Shown piece after piece: positions 41,220-50,220 of a DNA stretch of 64,000 bases (position 1 is its first letter; each line of letters opens with the position of its first letter). Position numbers and translations under genes: made by a program. The notes under the pieces are model-generated. The model did not search any database. It saw nothing but the letters and a program-made list of their open reading frames with translations, and had not been told where the DNA came from. The DNA comes from Promicromonospora sp042731755 (GTDB lineage: Bacteria; Actinomycetota; Actinomycetes; Actinomycetales; Cellulomonadaceae). The stretch covers positions 1 through 64,000 of the forward strand of contig NZ_JBHWLR010000018.1 in assembly GCF_042731755.1 (NCBI RefSeq), written 5' to 3'.

Positions 41220-41998
41220 TGGAGGTCGTGATCGCGCCGGCGGCTGAGCTGGCGAGGCTGGCGGCGGACGCCGTGGAGGGTCTGCTGCGCGCCAACCCGG
41301 AGACGGTGCTGGGCCTGGCCACGGGCTCTTCGCCGCTGGCCGTGTACGACGAGCTGGCCACCCGGCACAAGGAGGGGCTCTCGTTCGCGCGGGCCCGGGC
41401 GTTCATGCTCGACGAGTACGTCGGCCTGAGCGCGGACCACCCCGAGCGGTACCGCAACGTGATCGAGAAGGAGTTCGCCTCCCGCGTCGACCTGCCGGCC
41501 GGGGCCGTGCAGGGACCCGACGGCCTCGCGGAGGACCTGCCCGCGGCGTGCGCCGCGTACGAGCAGGCGATCACGGACGCCGGGGGCGTGGACCTGCAGC
41601 TCCTGGGGATCGGCACGGACGGGCACATCGCGTTCAACGAGCCCGGCTCCTCGCTCGCCTCCCGCACCCGGATCAAGACCCTGACGAAGCAGACCCGGGA
41701 GGACAACGCCCGGTTCTTCGGCGGCTCCGTCGACGACGTGCCGCGGCACTGCCTCACGCAGGGCCTGGCGACGATCATGTCGGCGCGGCACCTGGTGCTG
41801 CTCGCGTCCGGGCGGGCCAAGGCCGAGGCCGTGCACCAGCTCGTGGAGGGCCCCGTCTCGGCGATGTGGCCCGCCACGATCATGCAGCTGCACCCGCACG
41901 CCACCGTGCTGGTCGACGACGCCGCGGCCTCCAGGCTGCAGCTCGGTGACTACTACCGGCAGACCTACGCCGACAAGCCCGACTGGCAGGGTCTTTAG
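41219..41998 (+). CDS. nagB: Glucosamine-6-phosphate deaminase
   Basis: A 259-aa NagB. The motifs LGLATGSSPLAVYDEL, FMLDEYVGLSADHPERY, LLGIGTDGHIAFNEPGSS and QGLATIMSARHLVLL contain the catalytic Asp and His residues. It converts glucosamine-6-phosphate to fructose-6-phosphate and ammonia. It shares bases with the kinase stop (TGATG) and ends the ROK-ABC-kinase-nagB operon. No nagA (deacetylase) gene is in the window. Confidence 0.95.
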   Translation: MEVVIAPAAELARLAADAVEGLLRANPETVLGLATGSSPLAVYDELATRHKEGLSFARARAFMLDEYVGLSADHPERYRNVIEKEFASRVDLPAGAVQGPDGLAEDLPAACAAYEQAITDAGGVDLQLLGIGTDGHIAFNEPGSSLASRTRIKTLTKQTREDNARFFGGSVDDVPRHCLTQGLATIMSARHLVLLASGRAKAEAVHQLVEGPVSAMWPATIMQLHPHATVLVDDAAASRLQLGDYYRQTYADKPDWQGL

Positions 41999-42016
41999 GC
42001 TGCAGGGTCTGTAGCC

Positions 42017-42254
42017 ACGTGTCGGGGGGGGGGGGGGGACCAGGGGGGTGGGGGGGCGGAAAGGGAGGGGGGGGGGGGTGGGGGAGGGGGGGGGGTGGGG
42101 AGGAAAGGGGGGGGGAGGGGGGGGGAGTAAGTGGGTGGGGNNNNNNNNNNAAACTAACGAAAAAAGTGCCGGTGGGGGGGGTTTTGGTGGGGGGGGTTTG
42201 ACCCCTGTGTGTAGCACTCCCCCCCCCCTGGGGCCACCGGCCCCCCCGACACGT
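42017..42254. other. Assembly gap in palindrome with poly-G/poly-C flanks (10 N at 42141-42150)
   Basis: ACGTGTCGGGGGGG (42017-42030) is complementary to 42241-42254. Between them the left flank is almost pure G and the right flank G then C runs, around 10 Ns. Poly-G on reads entering from the left and poly-C on reads from the right is what no-signal G calls at a strong hairpin would look like. I treat 42021-42240 as unreliable sequence with no gene. A terminator hairpin between convergent nagB and the AAA gene is likely. Confidence 0.75.
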
Positions 42255-43627
42255 CAGAGGTAGTTGCCCGCGACCGGCGCGGGCTTCCACCGACCGGACG
42301 TCGCCACGTCGGCGACCCGGCTGGTCGTGAGGCCGTCGGGGCCGTGCTCCAGGATGGAGCGGCGGGCCACCTCGCGCAGGTCGGCGCCCGTGGCCCCGTC
42401 CAGGTAGGACGCGACCAGGTCCACGTCGACGGGGGCGTCCGGCGGCAGGAAGAGCCGCAGGATCTCCGTGCGCCCCGCCTGGTCCGGCGGCGGCACCTCG
42501 ATGATGGTGTCGAAGCGCCCGGGACGTTTCACGGCCGGGTCCAGCGCGTCCGGGTCGTTCGTGGTGGCGAGGGTCAGCACGTCGTCCGAGCTGCGGGTGC
42601 CGTCCAGGGCGTCGAGGAACTCGGCGAACGAGGTGTCGCCGCGCGAACCCTTGGAGGCGACCGAGTCGATCTCCTCCAGCACCACGAGGCACGGCCCGAG
42701 GCCGCGGATCTCCTCGTACAGCTCGGTCATCCAGGTGCGCAGCACCTCGGCCGTGACCAGCACGACCGTGAGCGGACCGGCCAGCTCCGTGGCGATGACC
42801 CGCGTGAGCTTCGTCTTGCCGACGCCGGGGCGGCCGGCCAGCAGCAGGCCGCGCGAGGTGGTGTGGCCCAGCGCCCGCAGCGCCTCGCGGCGGGTGGTCA
42901 CGCTGGAGCAGAACAGGTCCACCTCGCGCCACAGCTCGGCGGGCAGCACCACGTCGCCGCGCACCTGGACGGTGTGCTGCACCGGCGTCAGCTCGACGGT
43001 GCCGTTCCCGGACCTGGCCGACAGCACGCCGCCGCGGTACGGGTGGTCCGCCTCCAGCGTGCGGGTCAGGTCCTTGAGCACCTGCTCGGCCAGCGCCAGC
43101 CCGCCCGGCGGGGTGAAGGTGGTGATCGTGGGCGTCCCGTAGCGGTAGGCCACCTCGACGGCGACGGCCGTGTCGTAGGCGGACCCGGCCGGGAACAGCA
43201 CGGTGGCGACGGCGGGCACGCTCACCGAGGTGCCGTCGCCGAGGTCGAGCGCCGCGCGCTGCGGCGCTCCGCCGGGGCCGAACACGGCGACGTCGTCGGG
43301 GTAGCGGTCCACCCAGCGCTGGAGCGCGTAGGCGTGCAGCCGCTGCAGGGTGCGCGACATGTCGCGGGAGACGTTGACGAGCGTGCTCTCGTCGACGTCC
43401 CAGCGGAGGGCGAGCCACTCGGCCGACGAGCGGGGCTCCTTGGGGCGGTCCGGGACGGGGCGGCCGAGCATCGCCGCGACGGCGGCGACGGCGCGGCGCG
43501 CGGCCTCGTCGTGGTCACCGAAGTCGGGCCAGACGGGGTCGGGTACGCCGCGGGGGATCAGGTCGGTCGCGGAGGCGGCGCCGTCGTGGGGCAGGGTGAG
43601 GCTCCTCTCAGGGCGGGGATGTGACAT
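42254..43627 (-). CDS. AAA-family ATPase
   Basis: A 457-aa protein with an uncharacterised N-terminal half (~1-235) and a C-terminal classic AAA domain: Walker A LAGRPGVGKTKLT (~262), Walker B CLVVLEEIDSVASKG, sensor 1 LTLATTNDPDALDPAV, and KRPGRFD with the arginine finger region. The N-terminal half has SRTLQRLHAYALQRWVDRYPDD and a beta-rich segment (VAVFGPGG, VSVPAVATVLFPAG). This fits a stand-alone Cdc48/bacterial AAA of unknown substrate. The stop is close to unreliable assembly, so the extreme C-terminus needs caution. Confidence 0.85.
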   Translation of the reverse strand: MSHPRPERSLTLPHDGAASATDLIPRGVPDPVWPDFGDHDEAARRAVAAVAAMLGRPVPDRPKEPRSSAEWLALRWDVDESTLVNVSRDMSRTLQRLHAYALQRWVDRYPDDVAVFGPGGAPQRAALDLGDGTSVSVPAVATVLFPAGSAYDTAVAVEVAYRYGTPTITTFTPPGGLALAEQVLKDLTRTLEADHPYRGGVLSARSGNGTVELTPVQHTVQVRGDVVLPAELWREVDLFCSSVTTRREALRALGHTTSRGLLLAGRPGVGKTKLTRVIATELAGPLTVVLVTAEVLRTWMTELYEEIRGLGPCLVVLEEIDSVASKGSRGDTSFAEFLDALDGTRSSDDVLTLATTNDPDALDPAVKRPGRFDTIIEVPPPDQAGRTEILRLFLPPDAPVDVDLVASYLDGATGADLREVARRSILEHGPDGLTTSRVADVATSGRWKPAPVAGNYL

Positions 43628-43740
43628 GCGGACAGTTATATCCGTCGTCACCGACACGACCGCAAGGATTTCCGCGGATCAGCTGTCCGGAACCGGCCTT
43701 CCGGGCGCGCGCCGACGGCATCGCTGTCGGTGGTCCCGCG

Positions 43741-43746
43741 TAGACT
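43741..43746 (+). promoter_or_regulatory. Leaderless -10 element TAGACT
   Basis: TAGACT ends 7 nt before the ATG at 43754 and favours that start over the GTG at 43730. Confidence 0.55.
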
Positions 43747-43753
43747 TGTCCGC

Positions 43754-44056
43754 ATGACCCAACCTCTCTCCAACCCGCAGGACGACCCCGTGACGCAGGG
43801 CGCTACGAGCGTCCTCGAGCGCGAGGAGACCCGGGAGGAGACGGAACCGGGAGACCACGAGCGTTTCGCGCACTACGTGCGCAAGGAGAAGATCATGCAG
43901 TCCGCCATGAGCGGCAAGCCGGTGATCGCGCTCTGTGGCAAGGTCTGGGTCCCTGGCCGTGATCCGGGCAAGTTCCCGGTGTGTCCCCGGTGCAAGGAGA
44001 TCTACGACGGTCTCCGCGACCCGCAGGACGGCGGCGAGGGCGACTCCACCAAGTGA
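43754..44056 (+). CDS. DUF3039 protein
   Basis: A 100-aa actinobacterial DUF3039 protein. The conserved core is FAHYVRKEKIMQSAMSGKPVIALCGKVWVPGRDP followed by CPRCKEIYDGL; the CxxC and the earlier Cys could bind zinc. An acidic N-terminal region (~20-40) precedes it. Function is not known. The next gene, a helicase, starts at a GTG overlapping its stop (AAGTGA), so the two are probably co-translated and may act together. Confidence 0.92.
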   Translation: MTQPLSNPQDDPVTQGATSVLEREETREETEPGDHERFAHYVRKEKIMQSAMSGKPVIALCGKVWVPGRDPGKFPVCPRCKEIYDGLRDPQDGGEGDSTK

Positions 44057-45858
44057 CGAGCCAGCCGCAGCAGCTGCCCCACACACCGTCGTCTGCGGCC
44101 GCTTCGTCGCTCAGCCCTGCCTTTCCACGTCGTGCCCCCTGGGGTACGGCGTCGAGTCTGCGCGCCTGGCAGGCGGAGGCCCTGGAGCAGTACCGCGTGA
44201 CGAACCCGCGGGACTTCCTGGCCGTCGCCACCCCGGGCGCGGGCAAGACGACGTTCGCGCTCCGCATCGCCACCGAGCTCCTCGAGCAGGGCATCGTCCG
44301 GCGGGTCACGGTAGTGGCCCCCACCGAGCACCTGAAGACCCAGTGGGCCGACGCCGCCGCGCGCGTCGGCATCCGCATCGACCCGGCGTTCAAGAACTCG
44401 CAGGGCCGGCACGGCTCGCACTACGACGGCGTCGCCCTCACCTACGCGCAGGTGGCGGCCAAGCCGGCGCTGCACCGTGCCCGCACGGAGGCGGCGCGCA
44501 CCCTGGTGATCCTCGACGAGGTGCACCACGGCGGTGACGCCCTGAGCTGGGGCGACGCCGTCCGCGAGGCGTTCGAGGGCGCCGAGCGCCGCCTGGCGCT
44601 CACCGGCACCCCGTTCCGCAGCGACACGTCCGCCATCCCGTTCGTCCAGTACGAGGCCGACCGCGAGGGCATCCGCCGCTCCAAGGCCGACTACACGTAC
44701 GGCTACGGCGAGGCGCTGCGCGACCACGTCGTGCGCCCCGTCCTGTTCCTGTCCTACGCGGGCGACATGCGCTGGCGCACCAAGATGGGCGACGAGGTCA
44801 GCGCCCGTCTCGGCGAGGCCATGACCAAGGACATGACCGGGCAGGCCTGGCGCACCGCGCTGGACCCGGAGGGGCAGTGGATCCCGTCGGTGCTCGCTGC
44901 CGCGGACAAACGCCTCACCGAGGTGCGCCGCACGGTGCCCGACGCCGGCGGCCTGGTCATCGCGACCGACCAGGACAACGCGCGCGCCTACGCCACGCAC
45001 CTGCAGGAGATCACCGGCAAGCGCCCGATCGTCGTCCTCTCGGACGACGAGGGGGCCTCCGGGCGCATCGAGGAGTACGCGCAGGGCGAGGACCGCTGGA
45101 TGGTGGCGGTGCGCATGGTGTCGGAGGGCGTGGACGTGCCGCGCCTCGCCGTCGGCGTGTACGCCACCAGCGCCTCGACGCCGCTGTTCTTCGCCCAGGC
45201 GATCGGCCGGTTCGTGCGCGCCCGCAAGCGTGGCGAGACGGCGTCGATCTTCCTGCCGAGCGTCGCGCCGCTGCTGAACCTGGCGAACTCGATGGAGCAG
45301 GAGCGCGACCACGCGCTCGACCGGCCGCGCACGGCCGAGGAGCAGGGCATCGAGTACGACCCCGAGGCCGCGCTGATCGCGGAGGCCAACAAGGAGGAGA
45401 AGGCGTCGAGCGAGCTGCTGGGCTCGTTCCAGGCGCTGGAGGCCCAGGCCTCGTTCGACCGCGTCCTGTTCGACGGCGGCGAGTTCGGCACGAGCGCGGA
45501 CCTCGGCTCCGCGGAGGAGCAGGACTTCCTCGGCCTGCCCGGGCTCCTGGAGCCCGACCAGGTGGCGACGCTGCTGCGGCAGCGCCAGGCCGACCACCTC
45601 AAGGCGCGCGGCGGTGCCCCCACCTCGCGCGAGGTGGAGAACGAGCGGTCCGAGCAGGAGCACCGGCGCGCGGCCGAGCTGCGCAAGGAGCTGTCCAAGC
45701 TCGTCTCGGCGTGGGCCAAGCGCAGCGGGCAGCCGCACGGCGTGGTCCACACCGAGCTGCGCCGCAAGTGCGGCGGCCCCGAGGTGCCCCTGGCGACCGC
45801 GGACCAGCTCGAGGCGCGCGTTGCCCAGGTCCGGCGCTGGTTCGTCGGTCAGAAGTAG
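44053..45858 (+). CDS. DEAD/DEAH-box superfamily 2 helicase
   Basis: A 601-aa SF2 helicase: LRAWQAEALEQY (Q-like), Walker A VATPGAGKTTFALR (~61), motif Ia VVAPTEHLKTQWA, DEVH box LVILDEVHHGGD (~154), motif III ALTGTPFR, then a helicase C domain with VRMVSEGVDVPRLAVGVYAT and motif VI QAIGRFVRARK. The C-terminal ~170 residues are charged and partly coiled (HLKARGG, HRRAAELRKELSKLV). The family is conserved next to DUF3039 in actinobacteria; the nucleic-acid substrate is unknown. GTG start overlaps the DUF3039 stop. Confidence 0.9.
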   Translation: MTSQPQQLPHTPSSAAASSLSPAFPRRAPWGTASSLRAWQAEALEQYRVTNPRDFLAVATPGAGKTTFALRIATELLEQGIVRRVTVVAPTEHLKTQWADAAARVGIRIDPAFKNSQGRHGSHYDGVALTYAQVAAKPALHRARTEAARTLVILDEVHHGGDALSWGDAVREAFEGAERRLALTGTPFRSDTSAIPFVQYEADREGIRRSKADYTYGYGEALRDHVVRPVLFLSYAGDMRWRTKMGDEVSARLGEAMTKDMTGQAWRTALDPEGQWIPSVLAAADKRLTEVRRTVPDAGGLVIATDQDNARAYATHLQEITGKRPIVVLSDDEGASGRIEEYAQGEDRWMVAVRMVSEGVDVPRLAVGVYATSASTPLFFAQAIGRFVRARKRGETASIFLPSVAPLLNLANSMEQERDHALDRPRTAEEQGIEYDPEAALIAEANKEEKASSELLGSFQALEAQASFDRVLFDGGEFGTSADLGSAEEQDFLGLPGLLEPDQVATLLRQRQADHLKARGGAPTSREVENERSEQEHRRAAELRKELSKLVSAWAKRSGQPHGVVHTELRRKCGGPEVPLATADQLEARVAQVRRWFVGQK

Positions 45859-45938
45859 GACGGGAGCAAGAAGATCCGCATGGTGAGACAAGAGGCCGTC
45901 CTGGCCGTATTCGCCCGGCCCCGGCCAGTTCTCTGGCC

Positions 45939-45944
45939 TACCGT
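45939..45944 (+). promoter_or_regulatory. Leaderless -10 element TACCGT for pncB
   Basis: TACCGT ends 6 nt before the ATG at 45951; no Shine-Dalgarno sequence. Confidence 0.5.
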
Positions 45945-45950
45945 GAGTGC

Positions 45951-47399
45951 ATGACCGACGAGCTTCGGAGCATCGGCGCTCCGCTCACAGACTCGTGGCC
46001 TGCGCTCGACAACGGTGTCGGTGAACCGCGGCCGCTCCCTGCAGCACCCCTACCGGCGGTTCGCCCGTCGGTGGCCCTGCTGACCGACCGCTACGAGCTC
46101 ACCATGCTCCAGGCGGCGCTGGCCGACGGCACCGCCCACCGGCACTGCGTGTTCGAGGTGTTCACGCGCCGCCTCCCCGCGGGCCGGCGCTACGGCGTCC
46201 TGGCGGGCACCGGTCGTGTCCTGGAAGCGCTGCCACACTTCGTCTTCGAGGACGCCGAGCTGGCCTACCTCCAGGACAACGCCGTGGTGGACCGGCGGAC
46301 GCTCGACTACCTGGCGAACTACCGCTTCACCGGGACCATCCAGGGCTACGTCGAGGGTGAGGTGTTCTTCCCCGGCTCGCCCGTGCTGCAGGTCGAGGGG
46401 TCGTTCGCCGAGGCCGTGCTGCTGGAGACGCTGATCCTGTCGATCCTGAACTACGACTCGGCGGTCGCGTCGGCGGCCTCCCGCATGACGAGCGCGGCCG
46501 GGAACCGGCCCGTCCTGGAGATGGGCTCCCGCCGGGCGAGCGAGCAGGCCGCCGTCGCGGCGGCCCGGGCCGCCGTCATCGGCGGCTTCGCCGGGACGTC
46601 CAACCTCGAGGCCGGCATGCGGTACGGGCTCGACACCATCGGCACCGCCGCGCACGCCTTCACGCTGCTGCACGACAGCGAGCGGGAGGCGTTCGCGTCG
46701 CAGGTCGCCTCGCTGGGCGCCGGCACCACGCTGCTGGTCGACACCTACGACGTGAAGCAGGGCGTGGCCACGGCCGTCGAGGTGGCGGGGACCGGGCTGG
46801 GCGCGGTGCGCCTCGACTCGGGCGACCTCGGGGGACTGGCGGGCGAGGTGCGCCGCCAGCTCGACTCGCTCGGCGCGCGGGACACCAAGATCGTCGTCAC
46901 CTCCGACCTCGACGAGTACGCGATCGCGTCGCTGGCCGCCGCGCCGGTGGACGTGTACGGCGTCGGCACGTCGCTGGTCACGGGGTCGGGCGCGCCGACC
47001 TGCGGCATGGTCTACAAGCTGGTGGCGCGCGCCGACGCGTCGGGCGTGCTGCAGCCGGTGGCCAAGGCGTCGGCCAACAAGGCGTCGGTGGGCGGGCGCA
47101 AGGCCGCCGCACGGCGCTACGGCCGCGACGGGTACGCCGTCGAGGAGATCATGGTGACCGGTCCGGACACCGCGGTGGCGGAGTGGACGCCGCAGAGCGA
47201 CGACCTGCGGCCGCTGCTCGCGCCGCTGGTCGTGGACGGTGCCGTCGACTCGCGCTGGGTGGGTCCGTACGGCGTCGCGAACGCCGCGATCAACCACGGG
47301 ATGGTGCGCGCCGAGCTGCCGCGCGGCGCCCGCCGGCTGTCCAAGGGCGACCCGGCGATCCCGACCGTGGACCTCCGGCTCGACGACCTCCGGGACTGA
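45951..47399 (+). CDS. pncB: Nicotinate phosphoribosyltransferase
   Basis: A 482-aa NAPRTase of the salvage pathway, making nicotinate mononucleotide from nicotinate and PRPP. Motifs LLTDRYELTMLQAAL, YFRR-equivalent FEVFTRRLPAGRRYGVL, the phosphohistidine region GSRRASEQAAVAA, VRLDSGDLGGLA and GVGTSLVTGSGAP are present. An N-terminal extension of ~40 residues precedes the family core. It heads the pncB-clpS-DUF2017 group typical of actinobacteria. Confidence 0.95.
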   Translation: MTDELRSIGAPLTDSWPALDNGVGEPRPLPAAPLPAVRPSVALLTDRYELTMLQAALADGTAHRHCVFEVFTRRLPAGRRYGVLAGTGRVLEALPHFVFEDAELAYLQDNAVVDRRTLDYLANYRFTGTIQGYVEGEVFFPGSPVLQVEGSFAEAVLLETLILSILNYDSAVASAASRMTSAAGNRPVLEMGSRRASEQAAVAAARAAVIGGFAGTSNLEAGMRYGLDTIGTAAHAFTLLHDSEREAFASQVASLGAGTTLLVDTYDVKQGVATAVEVAGTGLGAVRLDSGDLGGLAGEVRRQLDSLGARDTKIVVTSDLDEYAIASLAAAPVDVYGVGTSLVTGSGAPTCGMVYKLVARADASGVLQPVAKASANKASVGGRKAAARRYGRDGYAVEEIMVTGPDTAVAEWTPQSDDLRPLLAPLVVDGAVDSRWVGPYGVANAAINHGMVRAELPRGARRLSKGDPAIPTVDLRLDDLRD

Positions 47400-47467
47400 G
47401 GTCACAGCCCGGCGACAACTTGGTGGGAATCTCTGACAGGGGTGTCCAGTCCGGGGACGAAACAGCC

Positions 47468-47473
47468 TAGAGT
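47468..47473 (+). promoter_or_regulatory. Leaderless -10 element TAGAGT for clpS
   Basis: TAGAGT ends 7 nt before the GTG at 47481, deciding the start over the upstream frame. Confidence 0.55.
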
Positions 47474-47480
47474 GAGACCT

Positions 47481-47822
47481 GTGACAACTTCCCCGCTGCC
47501 GCTGCTCACGCCCCTGGGGTCAGCCGGGACGGCGGTCGAGGAGGACACCGAGGAGGCGCTCGCCTCCGGGATCGCCGACCCGTGGGTGACGATCGTCTGG
47601 AACGACCCGGTGAACCTGATGTCCTACGTGACGTACGTGTTCGAGAGCTACTTCGGGTACCCACGCGTCAAGGCGGAGCGGCTCATGACGCAGGTGCACA
47701 AGAACGGTCGCGCAGTCGTGTCCAGTGGTGGGCGCGAGCGCATGGAGGTGGATGTGCAGGCCATGCACGGGTTCGGGTTGTGGGCGACGCTGCAGGAGTC
47801 CGGCGCGCGGGGAGCCGCATGA
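47481..47822 (+). CDS. clpS: ATP-dependent Clp protease adaptor ClpS
   Basis: A 113-aa ClpS. The core WVTIVWNDPVNLMSYVTYVFESYF contains the Asn-Asp pair that binds N-degron amino groups, and VKAERLMTQVHKNGRAVVSSG lines the pocket. It delivers N-end-rule substrates to ClpC/ClpAP. The stop overlaps the following ATG. Confidence 0.95.
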   Translation: MTTSPLPLLTPLGSAGTAVEEDTEEALASGIADPWVTIVWNDPVNLMSYVTYVFESYFGYPRVKAERLMTQVHKNGRAVVSSGGRERMEVDVQAMHGFGLWATLQESGARGAA

Positions 47823-48568
47823 CACCGTTCCGCGCCATGCGGCGGGGTTACGAGGCTCGGTTCGAACCGGTGGAGCGCGTCGTCCTCGCCAAGGTGGCAC
47901 GCGACGTCTCCGCGATGCTCCGCGAGGAGGCGGGTCTGGATCTGTTCGCCGACGACGACCCCGGGCCGTCGGCGCACCCCGCGCCGGGCAAGGGGCAGGC
48001 CTGGGCCAACGGCCTCCTCGCGCCGGACGAGCTGACCGACGCCGACCTGGCCCGGCTCACGGGCGTGACCGGCGTCGGGCGTATCCCGACGGACCCCGCG
48101 GCGCAGCGGCTCCTGCCGGACGCGAGCAAGGACGACGCGGACATCGCCGACGAGTTCCGCCGGCTCACGCAGAACGACGTCGCTCAGGCCAAGGTGGACC
48201 GTCTCGAGGCGTTCGCCGCGCTGCTCGACCTGCCGTCGGGCGAGGACGCCCCCGAGCCGCTGGGCCGGCACGGGGCGCCGCCGCCGGTGCGGGTGCCGCG
48301 CGAGGACGCGGAGCAGTTCGCCGGGGCGCTCACGGACGTGCGGCTGGTGATCGCCGAGCGGCTCGGCCTGAAGACCGACGACCAGGTCATGCAGCTCACC
48401 GACGAGATCATGTGGGACCGGCAGGCCGGCCGCGAGATCCCGGTGGCCACCGACGGGCGGGCCGCCCGCCGGTTCTGGTCCGGCGTGTTCGTCGCGGCGG
48501 GCTACGCCCAGGAGACCCTCATGGACGTGATGCTCGCGGAGCTGCGCGGACGGCGGCCCCTGGCCTAG
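47819..48568 (+). CDS. DUF2017 protein
   Basis: A 249-aa DUF2017 protein, found next to clpS across actinobacteria. N-terminal FEPVERVVLAKVARDVSAML, a Lys/Asp-rich variable middle, and C-terminal DVRLVIAERLGLKTDDQVMQL and YAQETLMDVMLAEL. Function unknown; constant linkage to clpS suggests a role in proteolysis. The ATG overlaps the clpS stop (ATGA). Confidence 0.92.
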   Translation: MTPFRAMRRGYEARFEPVERVVLAKVARDVSAMLREEAGLDLFADDDPGPSAHPAPGKGQAWANGLLAPDELTDADLARLTGVTGVGRIPTDPAAQRLLPDASKDDADIADEFRRLTQNDVAQAKVDRLEAFAALLDLPSGEDAPEPLGRHGAPPPVRVPREDAEQFAGALTDVRLVIAERLGLKTDDQVMQLTDEIMWDRQAGREIPVATDGRAARRFWSGVFVAAGYAQETLMDVMLAELRGRRPLA

Positions 48569-48581
48569 GGGCCGCCGTCCG
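48547..48581. terminator. Bidirectional terminator after DUF2017 gene
   Basis: A perfect 14-bp stem (48547-48560 with 48568-48581), 7-nt loop, between convergent genes; it overlaps the last codons of the DUF2017 gene. Confidence 0.85.
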
Positions 48582-48582
48582 G

Positions 48583-49410
48583 TCAGAGCTCGTAGATCGT
48601 GCCCGGCCTGGCGATCTCCACCGGGCCGGCGTAGGAGCCGCGGGCCTCGGCCAGGGAGTCCTCCGGGTCGTTCCACACGGGCAGGTGCGTGAGCAGCAGC
48701 CGGCGGGCGCCGGCCTCGGTCGCCACCTGTCCGGCGCGGTGCCCGGTGAGATGGATCCCGCGCTCCACGACGTCGTCGCGCCCCTCCAGGAATGCCGCCT
48801 CGCTGAGCAGCAGGTCGGCGTCGCGCGCGAGCTCCACCACGGAGGTGCAGGCGTCGGTGTCGCCGGTGTACGCGAGCGTCGTCGTGCCGCCGGACGCCGA
48901 CGGGCCCGTGACCCGCACGCCGTACGTCTCGACCGGGTGGTAGACGCGGTACGGCTCGATGGTCAGCGGCCCGACCTCGATCTGCTTGTGGTCGGCCCAG
49001 GAGCGGAAGTCGAAGTCGTTCTCCATGGACTCGCCGTCGCTGAGCCCGTAGGACAGGGCGACGTGCCGCTCGGCGGTCGACGGCCCGTAGACCGGCAGGG
49101 GCTTGTCCCGGCGCCCGGCCCGCAGCGACCCGTGCTCGGGGTGGTAGCGCAGGTAGACGTAGAGACCCGCGAGGTCCGCGCAGTGGTCGGGGTGCAGGTG
49201 CGAGATCGACACCGCGTCGAGCGCGTGGGGGTCGACGTGCTGCTGCAGCGCACCGAAGGCGCCGTTGCCGAGGTCGAGCAGGACGTTCCAGTCGCGCGCC
49301 TCGTAGCCGGCCGCGGCCGACTCCGCCGCGGTGACCTGCACGAGGTATGACGACGCGGGCGTCGCGGGGCCGGGGAACGAGCCGGAGACCCCCAGGGGGA
49401 TGAGGCGCAT
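48583..49410 (-). CDS. Metallo-beta-lactamase-fold hydrolase
   Basis: A 275-aa MBL-fold protein with the zinc motif SISHLHPDHCADLAG, then LAYTGDTDAC, LLLSEAAF and LLTHLPVW. It resembles the RNase Z-like/cyclic phosphodiesterase-like group conserved between murI and rph in actinobacteria; no substrate is established. Its ATG overlaps the murI stop (ATGA), so the two are co-transcribed, murI first. Confidence 0.9.
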   Translation of the reverse strand: MRLIPLGVSGSFPGPATPASSYLVQVTAAESAAAGYEARDWNVLLDLGNGAFGALQQHVDPHALDAVSISHLHPDHCADLAGLYVYLRYHPEHGSLRAGRRDKPLPVYGPSTAERHVALSYGLSDGESMENDFDFRSWADHKQIEVGPLTIEPYRVYHPVETYGVRVTGPSASGGTTTLAYTGDTDACTSVVELARDADLLLSEAAFLEGRDDVVERGIHLTGHRAGQVATEAGARRLLLTHLPVWNDPEDSLAEARGSYAGPVEIARPGTIYEL

Positions 49411-50213
49411 CAGACGGCCTCCACGAGGGAGACCTCGGGGCCGAGGAACCGGCTGGCGAGCTGCCCGAACGGCGCCGGGTCACCCGTGGTCAGGAACCGG
49501 TGCACGGGGGCGCCGGCGTCGGCCGAACGCTCGAGGTCGTGCGCCACGAGGGTGCGGTACACGTCCTTGGCGGTCTCGTCGGCGCTGGAGACCAGCGTGA
49601 CGTCCTCGCCCATGACGTAGGAGATGGCGCCCGCGAGCAGCGGGTAGTGCGTGCAGCCGAGCACCAGCGTGTCGACGCCGGCCGCCTTGACCGGGTCGAG
49701 GTACTCGTGCGCGAACTTCTGCACCTCCGGGCCCGACGTGCGGCCCTCCTCGACGAAGCGCACGAACTCGGGGCAGGCCTGGCTCGTGATCGTCAGTCCG
49801 GGGGTCACGTGGAAGGCGTCGTCGTACGCGCGCGACTGCACCGTGGTGCGCGTACCGATGACGCCGATCCGGCCCGTCCGGGTGGCGGTCACCGCGGCCC
49901 GGGCCGCGGGCAGGATGACCTCGACCACGGGGATGCCGTGGCGCTGCTCGTACCGCTCGCGCGCGTCGCGCATCATGGCCGACGACGCCGTGTTGCATGC
50001 GATGACCAGCATCTTCACGCCGTCCGCCACGAGCCGGTCCATGGCGTCCAGGGCCATGGCACGCACGGCCGCGATCGGCTTGGGGCCGTACGGGCTGTTG
50101 GCGGTGTCGCCGAGATAGCGGACCTGCTCGTTGGGTAGCTGGTCGAGGATGGCGCGCGCGACCGTGAGGCCGCCGAGGCCGGAGTCGAAGATCCCGATGG
50201 GCGCGTCGTTCAC
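49410..50213 (-). CDS. murI: Glutamate racemase
   Basis: A 267-aa glutamate racemase giving D-glutamate for peptidoglycan. N-terminal PIGIFDSGLGGLTVARA, first catalytic Cys in VIACNTASSA, second in LVLGCTHYPLL. Starts with GTG; a TAGGCT hexamer lies 7 nt upstream on the minus strand. Co-transcribed with the MBL gene. Confidence 0.95.
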   Translation of the reverse strand: MNDAPIGIFDSGLGGLTVARAILDQLPNEQVRYLGDTANSPYGPKPIAAVRAMALDAMDRLVADGVKMLVIACNTASSAMMRDARERYEQRHGIPVVEVILPAARAAVTATRTGRIGVIGTRTTVQSRAYDDAFHVTPGLTITSQACPEFVRFVEEGRTSGPEVQKFAHEYLDPVKAAGVDTLVLGCTHYPLLAGAISYVMGEDVTLVSSADETAKDVYRTLVAHDLERSADAGAPVHRFLTTGDPAPFGQLASRFLGPEVSLVEAV

Positions 50214-50220
50214 GGGGTGA

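Noticed and set aside
42019..42201. Gly-rich open reading frames in the poly-G region
   Set aside because: They come from homopolymer sequence around an assembly gap and are not credible DNA.
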